Below, one piece after another: positions 1 to 5,557 of a DNA stretch of 5,557 nt. Position numbers and translations under genes: made by a program. Each line of letters opens with the position of its first letter. Position 1 is the first letter of the stretch. The stretch lies in NCBI GenBank assembly GCA_900541885.1, contig UQKW01000050.1, positions 1-5,557 on the forward strand, given 5' to 3'. This stretch comes from an uncultured Collinsella sp. GTDB taxonomy: Bacteria; Actinomycetota; Coriobacteriia; Coriobacteriales; Coriobacteriaceae. The notes beneath the pieces are model-generated. The model was not told the DNA's origin. It did not search any database and worked only from the letters and a program-made list of their open reading frames with translations.

Positions 1-29
1 ACCTTCATTACTCCAACGACGAATTCTAG
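1..29 (+). CDS. Possible 3' end of an unidentified plus-strand gene
   Basis: Reading in the third frame from base 3 gives LHYSNDEF followed by a TAG stop at 27-29. The start of the gene lies outside the window. The support is contextual: a perfect palindrome that can act as a terminator begins 28 bases after the stop, a normal spacing for an intrinsic terminator, and the car operon runs towards it from the other side, giving a convergent arrangement. Eight residues are too few to identify a product. The alternative is a minus-strand gene starting at the ATG at 8-6, but its GGAG (14-11) lies only two bases from that ATG, which is too close for a working ribosome binding site. Confidence 0.35.
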
Positions 30-57
30 GCGGTGTCCCCTCCCTTTCAAGAAAGAG

Positions 58-83
58 AAGAGGCGGGGCATGCCCCGCCTCTT
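58..83. terminator. Perfect 26-bp GC-rich palindrome, probable (bidirectional) terminator
   Basis: Positions 58-70 are the exact reverse complement of 71-83, with arms AAGAGGCGGGGCA / TGCCCCGCCTCTT. As RNA this forms an 11-bp stem closed by a CATG loop. On the plus strand an A/G-rich tract precedes it and the stem itself ends in CUCUU, so it could end the gene stopping at 29. On the minus strand the stem is followed by the pyrimidine-rich CTCTTTCTTG, so read-through from the car side would also meet a terminator. Neither side has a long uninterrupted U run, which limits confidence. Confidence 0.6.
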
Positions 84-111
84 ACACCACATCTCTGCGC
101 GCTACCGGTGG

Positions 112-136
112 TGGACAGTTAGTTCAGATACGTATT
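112..136 (+). repeat. Left terminal inverted repeat (25 bp)
   Basis: This is an exact reverse complement of 291-315. The outer end reads TGGACAG and the inner part contains the 8-bp palindrome ATACGTAT (128-135). Identity stops sharply at base 111, where neither flank matches the other, so the outer boundary is well defined. Confidence 0.85.
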
Positions 137-290
137 ATTTGGCCGTGCCAATTGGCATTAATGGATTGGTTTGGAGCCACTTTGGACCCAATAATGGGCT
201 ATTCTCGCCCTTGAGCGAGCGCCTCTGTCGGCCCAGAAGGCCAAAAACGGCTCATTTGACCCCAAATCGACCTTCGTCAGCCTTTAAAAA

Positions 291-315
291 AATACGTATC
301 TGAACTAACTGTCCA
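291..315 (-). repeat. Right terminal inverted repeat (25 bp)
   Basis: This is the mirror copy of 112-136, ending CTGTCCA at 315. An A-run (286-290) lies just inside it and pairs in part with TTT at 138-140. Outside it is an imperfect palindrome, GGGACATGTCTCCC (316-329), with no counterpart on the left flank. Confidence 0.85.
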
Positions 316-336
316 GGGACATGTCTCCCCCATAGC

Positions 337-373
337 AAAAAGTCTCTTGGCGAATGAAAATTCGCCAAGAGAC
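337..373 (-). terminator. Intrinsic terminator, minus strand (second behind carB)
   Basis: Positions 342-355 pair perfectly with 360-373, a 14-bp stem with a four-base loop (GAAA on the plus strand, TTTC on the minus). Read on the minus strand, the stem ends in GAGAC and runs straight into TTTTT (341-337). That is the classical intrinsic terminator form for transcription leaving carB. No U run follows on the plus strand, so it should work in one direction. It backs up the terminator at 385-434. Confidence 0.8.
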
Positions 374-384
374 CCCATACAAAA

Positions 385-434
385 CGTGGGCTCTGTCGTT
401 CGAATGAACGACAGAGCCCACGCTCACTTTTTAT
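385..434. terminator. Strong bidirectional terminator behind carB
   Basis: Positions 385-401 pair perfectly with 406-422, giving a 17-bp stem with a GAAT loop. On the minus strand the stem is followed at once by TTTTG (384-380), fitting termination of carAB transcripts about 170 bases after the carB stop. On the plus strand CTTTTTATT (426-434) begins four bases after the stem, so transcripts from the left would also tend to stop here. Confidence 0.8.
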
Positions 435-462
435 TCAGCCCTAGTCATCGCTCAAAGCCCCT

Positions 463-485
463 TCGGCAGCACACGGTGCTACCGA
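463..485 (-). other. Small hairpin in the carB 3' untranslated region
   Basis: TCGG (463-466) pairs with CCGA (482-485) and AGCAC (468-472) with GTGCT (476-480). A C/A mismatch lies between the two helices and the loop is three bases. No U run follows in either direction, so it is not a terminator by itself. It may only be part of the folded 3' untranslated region. Confidence 0.3.
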
Positions 486-494
486 GTCACCGCA

Positions 495-579
495 GGCCGG
501 GGCGGGAGGCGGTCCTTTCTCTCGGAAAACTTCGCGAAGCCCAGTTTCCGAGAGAAAGTGTCCGGCTGCCGCCCCGGCC
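495..579 (-). other. Long structured hairpin just downstream of carB
   Basis: The outer helix pairs 495-505 with 569-579 (11 bp, GGCCGGGGCGG / CCGCCCCGGCC). The inner helix pairs 515-528 with 545-558 (14 bp, CTTTCTCTCGGAAA / TTTCCGAGAGAAAG). The joining segment pairs in part (CGG 510-512 with CCG 562-564), and the tip holds the palindrome CTTCGCGAAG (530-539). The transcript would fold into an 85-base hairpin starting about 12 bases after the carB stop. No U run follows on either strand, so it does not look like an intrinsic terminator. A role as a 3' stabilising structure, a processing site or a small-RNA precursor is conjecture. Confidence 0.55.
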
Positions 580-591
580 GGTCAGCTCAAC

Positions 592-3906
<3,315 letters not shown>

Positions 3907-3907
3907 G

Positions 3908-5338
3908 TTAGTTCTCCTCGGTCTCAGTCTCGGCGAAATTCCAGCCAGCCAGGCGGTCCTTCGCGGTGTCGATGTCCAGGTAGTTCTCCTCGCCGTCCAT
4001 GAGTCGCGTAAAGGCGGTAAAGAGATAGTGAGCATCGGTGGGGCCAGGCGAGGCCTCGGGGTGGTACTGGACCGAGAAGCACGGGGCGTCGAGCAGCTGG
4101 ATGCCCTCGGCGGTGCCATCGTTGAGGTTCACGTGCGTCAGACGAATGCGGCCGAAGCACTCGTTCATCACGACCGGCGCGATGCCGCGACGCACCCAGG
4201 CGCGCAGGTCGCCGTCGGCCGCATGCTCGGTCTCGCCGCCGGAAAGCTCCGGGATCAGTTTGCCCAGACTGGGGAACAGCAGGCCAAAGCCGTGGTTTTG
4301 CGCGGTAATCTCCACGCGACGGCTCACCAGGTTCATAACCGGCTGATTACCGCCACGGTGACCGAATTTAAGCTTTTCCATTTGGGCGCCGCACGCCAAG
4401 CTGATCATCTGGTGACCAAGGCAAATGCCAAAGACCGGCACCTTGCTGATCAGCTGCTGCACCTGCTCGTAGGTCTCCACCACGGCATCGGGGTCGCCGG
4501 GGCCGTTGGATAAAAAGACGCCGTCGGGATTCATGTCGAGCACCTCACTCGCGGGCGTATCCCACGGCACGACAGTAAGGTCGCAGCCGGCGCGGACGAG
4601 GCCCTCCAGAATGCCGCGCTTGACGCCGCAGTCGTAGGCGACCACGTTGTGACGGGCGGGGGCGGCAGGGGCAAGCGCAAAGCCATGCGTGGCGGGCAGG
4701 TCGGCAGCTGCAAACTCGTGGGGCTCAGGGCAGCTCACGGTCTTGACCAGGTTCTCGCCCACCAGCGTCGGCGCTGCGGTCAGACGCTCGGCAAGCTCGG
4801 CGACGTCAAAGATTTCCGTCGAGATAATGCCCATCTTGGAGCCGTTGTCGCGCAGGTGGCGCACAAGAGCGCGGGTATCGACGCCCTCGATAGCGACGAT
4901 GCCGTGGGCACGCAGGTACTCCGGCACGCTGACGGCCGAGCGCCAGTTGGAAGGCGTGGCACACATGTCGCGGACGATCATGCCGCGCATGGCAGGAGCG
5001 CTCGCGGGGCGGGCGGTATCACCGGGGAAGGCTGATTGGACGTCGGTCTCGTCGATACCGTAGTTACCGATCTGCGGATAGGTCATGGTTACGATTTGGC
5101 CGGCATAGCTCGGGTCGGTCATGACCTCAAAGTAGCCCTCAAGCGAGGTGTTGAAGCAGACCTCGCCGGTCGCGGTACCCTCGGCACCGCATGCACGGCC
5201 ATAAAAAATGGTCCCATCCTCAAGGTACAGGATGCAGGGACCGCAGGTGCCCTTGCTGGTTTTGGCCAGCATGCGCTGGCAAAGCTCGCTGGGCGCGAAG
5301 GTGCGGGCAGCAGTGCCCGCAGTATGGTTGTTCGCCAT
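3908..5338 (-). CDS. carA: Carbamoyl-phosphate synthase small subunit CarA (glutaminase)
   Basis: The protein hydrolyses glutamine and passes ammonia through a tunnel to CarB. The N-terminal CPSase domain (about 36-210) carries LEDGTIFYGR, GEVCFNTSLEGYFEVMTDPSY and GVDTRALVRHLRDNG. The class I amidotransferase domain (about 230-445) carries FLSNGPGDP, the nucleophile Cys306 in FGICLGHQ, FGHRGGNQPV, AQNHGF, and the His426/Glu428 pair in HPEASPGP, so the triad is intact. At 476 residues it is about 95 longer than E. coli CarA (382, recalled). The extra length is roughly 30 N-terminal residues including CGPC at 32-35, about 36 residues inserted between QNHGF (347-351) and RLTHVNLNDGT (399-409), and an acidic tail after about 445. 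The start is set by AAGGAG four bases upstream; Met23 has no ribosome binding site. The gene is first in the operon and coupled to carB. The inserted segments contain no stop and keep the frame, so they are real protein. Confidence 0.97.
   Translation of the reverse strand: MANNHTAGTAARTFAPSELCQRMLAKTSKGTCGPCILYLEDGTIFYGRACGAEGTATGEVCFNTSLEGYFEVMTDPSYAGQIVTMTYPQIGNYGIDETDVQSAFPGDTARPASAPAMRGMIVRDMCATPSNWRSAVSVPEYLRAHGIVAIEGVDTRALVRHLRDNGSKMGIISTEIFDVAELAERLTAAPTLVGENLVKTVSCPEPHEFAAADLPATHGFALAPAAPARHNVVAYDCGVKRGILEGLVRAGCDLTVVPWDTPASEVLDMNPDGVFLSNGPGDPDAVVETYEQVQQLISKVPVFGICLGHQMISLACGAQMEKLKFGHRGGNQPVMNLVSRRVEITAQNHGFGLLFPSLGKLIPELSGGETEHAADGDLRAWVRRGIAPVVMNECFGRIRLTHVNLNDGTAEGIQLLDAPCFSVQYHPEASPGPTDAHYLFTAFTRLMDGEENYLDIDTAKDRLAGWNFAETETEEN
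3914..3919 (-). promoter_or_regulatory. carB ribosome binding site inside the carA 3' end
   Basis: GAGGAG lies seven bases before the carB ATG and is formed by the two Glu codons of the CarA C-terminus (Glu-Glu-Asn-stop). The carA stop TAA (3910-3908) and the carB ATG (3906-3904) are one base apart. This layout favours translational coupling and equal subunit output, and it confirms the carB start. Confidence 0.85.
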
Positions 5339-5342
5339 AATT

Positions 5343-5348
5343 CTCCTT
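5343..5348 (-). promoter_or_regulatory. carA ribosome binding site, predicted to be sequestered
   Basis: AAGGAG lies four bases before the ATG at 5338-5336. It is a strong Shine-Dalgarno sequence at rather short spacing. Its AAGG pairs with CCUU (5375-5372) in the lower stem of the adjacent hairpin, so access of the ribosome would depend on whether that hairpin forms. Confidence 0.85.
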
Positions 5349-5375
5349 CCCGGTCTCTCCGGACCGGCTTAAAGG
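5345..5375 (-). promoter_or_regulatory. Candidate PyrR-binding hairpin in the carA leader
   Basis: On the transcript CCGGUC (5367-5362) pairs with GACCGG (5355-5350) around the hexaloop CGGAGA (5361-5356). The PyrR RNA site is known for a terminal hexaloop CNGNGA closed by a UC/GA-type upper stem, with a purine-rich internal bulge on the 5' side above a lower stem. All of this is present: UCCGGAGAG fits UCCNGNGAG, the bulge is UAAG (5371-5368) opposite a single G, and the lower stem is CCUU/AAGG. In Bacillus PyrR controls attenuators, while in Mycobacterium smegmatis it represses translation. The lower stem here includes the carA Shine-Dalgarno bases, so translational repression by uridine-nucleotide-bound PyrR is the likely mode. 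No pyrR gene lies in the window. Confidence 0.78.
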
Positions 5376-5396
5376 TTGGTAGTTAGGCCTCGCGGT

Positions 5397-5425
5397 ATTG
5401 TAACCGCAAGTATGCGCCATGGCGT
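5397..5425 (-). promoter_or_regulatory. Weak candidate promoter for carAB
   Basis: TACAAT at 5402-5397 is a five-of-six match to the -10 box. At 17-base spacing the -35 position reads ACGCCA (5425-5420), only three of six. Initiation near 5390 would give a leader of about 50 bases holding just the PyrR-type hairpin. The -10 sits in the loop of a short inverted repeat (GCGGT 5392-5396, ACCGC 5403-5407), and a 10-bp palindrome CGCCATGGCG (5415-5424) covers most of the -35 region. No better pair was found between here and 5500. Confidence 0.3.
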
Positions 5426-5427
5426 TA

Positions 5428-5452
5428 ATTTCATCGAAATGTTTACGAAATG
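5428..5452. repeat. Small repeat cluster upstream of the carA promoter
   Basis: CGAAATG occurs twice in direct orientation (5435-5441 and 5446-5452), starting 11 bases apart, about one helical turn. The first copy also forms an inverted repeat ATTTC-ATC-GAAAT (5428-5440). The 8-bp palindrome ATAATTAT (5453-5460) follows directly. The spacing and position suit a transcription-factor site, but the region is AT-rich and such matches can arise by chance. Confidence 0.22.
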
Positions 5453-5498
5453 ATAATTATGACTTTCTATGCATAATGATTTTTCTGGGACGGGGATT

Positions 5499-5552
5499 AA
5501 AAAAGGCTCTGTTAGACCAGGATTGACATGCCGACCTGCCGGCTAACTCGCC
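5499..5552 (-). terminator. Probable terminator of the preceding minus-strand unit
   Basis: Read on the minus strand, GGC (5552-5550) pairs with GCC (5507-5505), and GTTAG (5547-5543) with CTAAC (5515-5511). CCGG (5542-5539) pairs with CTGG (5520-5517) through one wobble, past a single bulged T. Six T residues (5504-5499) follow the GCC directly. The stem is interrupted by a GA/AGA internal loop, so it is not a textbook hairpin. It suggests a gene on the same strand ending just beyond the window, with carAB as a separate transcription unit. It could instead be a leader structure of carA if transcription starts further upstream. Confidence 0.42.
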
Positions 5553-5557
5553 GTCTC

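Larger units (their letters stand above)
112..315. mobile_element. MITE-like element with perfect 25-bp terminal inverted repeats
   Basis: The first 25 bases (112-136, starting TGGACAGTTAGTTC) are an exact reverse complement of the last 25 (291-315, ending GAACTAACTGTCCA). After one mismatch three more bases pair (138-140 with 287-289). The element is 204 bp, lies between convergent genes, is AT-richer than the car genes and has no room for a transposase. This is the profile of a non-autonomous miniature inverted-repeat transposable element. Its ends are 5'-TG...CA-3', as in several insertion-sequence families, but I cannot assign a family. The only flanking duplication I can see is GG at 110-111 and 316-317, which may be chance. 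Inside is a 12-bp palindrome TGCCAATTGGCA (146-157). It could instead be a fixed structured-RNA locus; copies elsewhere in the genome would decide. Confidence 0.6.
30..591. other. Intergenic region between convergent genes, no convincing gene
   Basis: This stretch of about 560 bases holds structural elements rather than genes. In order they are a 26-bp palindrome, a 204-bp element with long terminal inverted repeats, two terminator hairpins, a small hairpin and a long GC-rich hairpin next to the carB stop. Short open frames here run through the hairpins and inverted repeats, have no credible ribosome binding sites and give low-complexity Arg/Pro/Ser-rich translations. I do not treat them as genes. 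Positions 84-111 and 435-462 show nothing I can name. Confidence 0.75.

Noticed and set aside
70..303. A 77-codon plus-strand open frame
   Set aside because: It starts inside the 58-83 palindrome and runs through the left inverted repeat into the right one, so it is a by-product of the repeat element.
110..317. GG/GG flanking the inverted-repeat element as a target-site duplication
   Set aside because: Two bases are too few to distinguish from chance; longer flanks (for example GGTGG against GGGAC) do not match.
3907..4119. N-terminal extension of CarB by 71 residues to an upstream ATG
   Set aside because: The extension overlaps conserved carA sequence in another frame and is Arg/Pro/Ser/Thr-rich. 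The ATG at 3906 has its own GAGGAG and begins the conserved fold.
5523..5528. TTGACA on the plus strand as a -35 box
   Set aside because: No -10 box follows at 16-18 bases, and the sequence lies in the loop of the minus-strand terminator-like fold.
5459..5557. Open minus-strand frame at the right edge without a start
   Set aside because: Its translation shows no conserved feature and it passes through the U-tract of a terminator-like hairpin, so it is probably non-coding.

Overview
The window holds the complete carAB operon on the minus strand. The genes encode the small (glutaminase) and large (synthetase) subunits of carbamoyl-phosphate synthetase, which makes carbamoyl phosphate for pyrimidine and arginine synthesis. 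High-GC coding sequence, long antisense shadow frames, AT-richer intergenic DNA full of perfect hairpins, and an unusually long CarA together suggest a high-GC actinobacterium. A Coriobacteriia member such as Collinsella is my best guess; this is inference from style, not a database match.

Layout from left to right. Positions 1-29 probably carry the last codons of an unidentified plus-strand gene, followed by a perfect 26-bp palindrome (58-83) that looks like its terminator. Positions 30-591 have no convincing gene. They contain that palindrome, a 204-bp element (112-315) bounded by perfect 25-bp inverted repeats that resembles a MITE, two strong hairpin terminators (337-373 and 385-434), a small hairpin (463-485) and a long GC-rich hairpin (495-579) just after the carB stop. 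carB occupies 592-3906 and carA 3908-5338; one base separates the carA stop from the carB start, so translation is probably coupled. The 219 bases upstream of carA (5339-5557) hold the leader, a weak promoter candidate, a repeat cluster and a probable minus-strand terminator belonging to the previous transcription unit.

The most informative regulatory signal is in the carA leader. A hairpin with loop CGGAGA on stem CCGGUC/GACCGG fits the PyrR-binding consensus (hexaloop CNGNGA). Its lower stem pairs CCUU with the AAGG of the carA Shine-Dalgarno sequence. This predicts that uridine-nucleotide-bound PyrR blocks translation of carA, and through coupling carB, which gives pyrimidine feedback without a transcription attenuator. 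The CarB C-terminal domain keeps most residues of the UMP/IMP allosteric pocket, so feedback may act on both synthesis and activity of the enzyme.

I see no defence system, phage, CRISPR array or tRNA. The coding part is ordinary core metabolism; the interest lies in the leader, the intergenic element, the 3' structures and the insertions in CarA.
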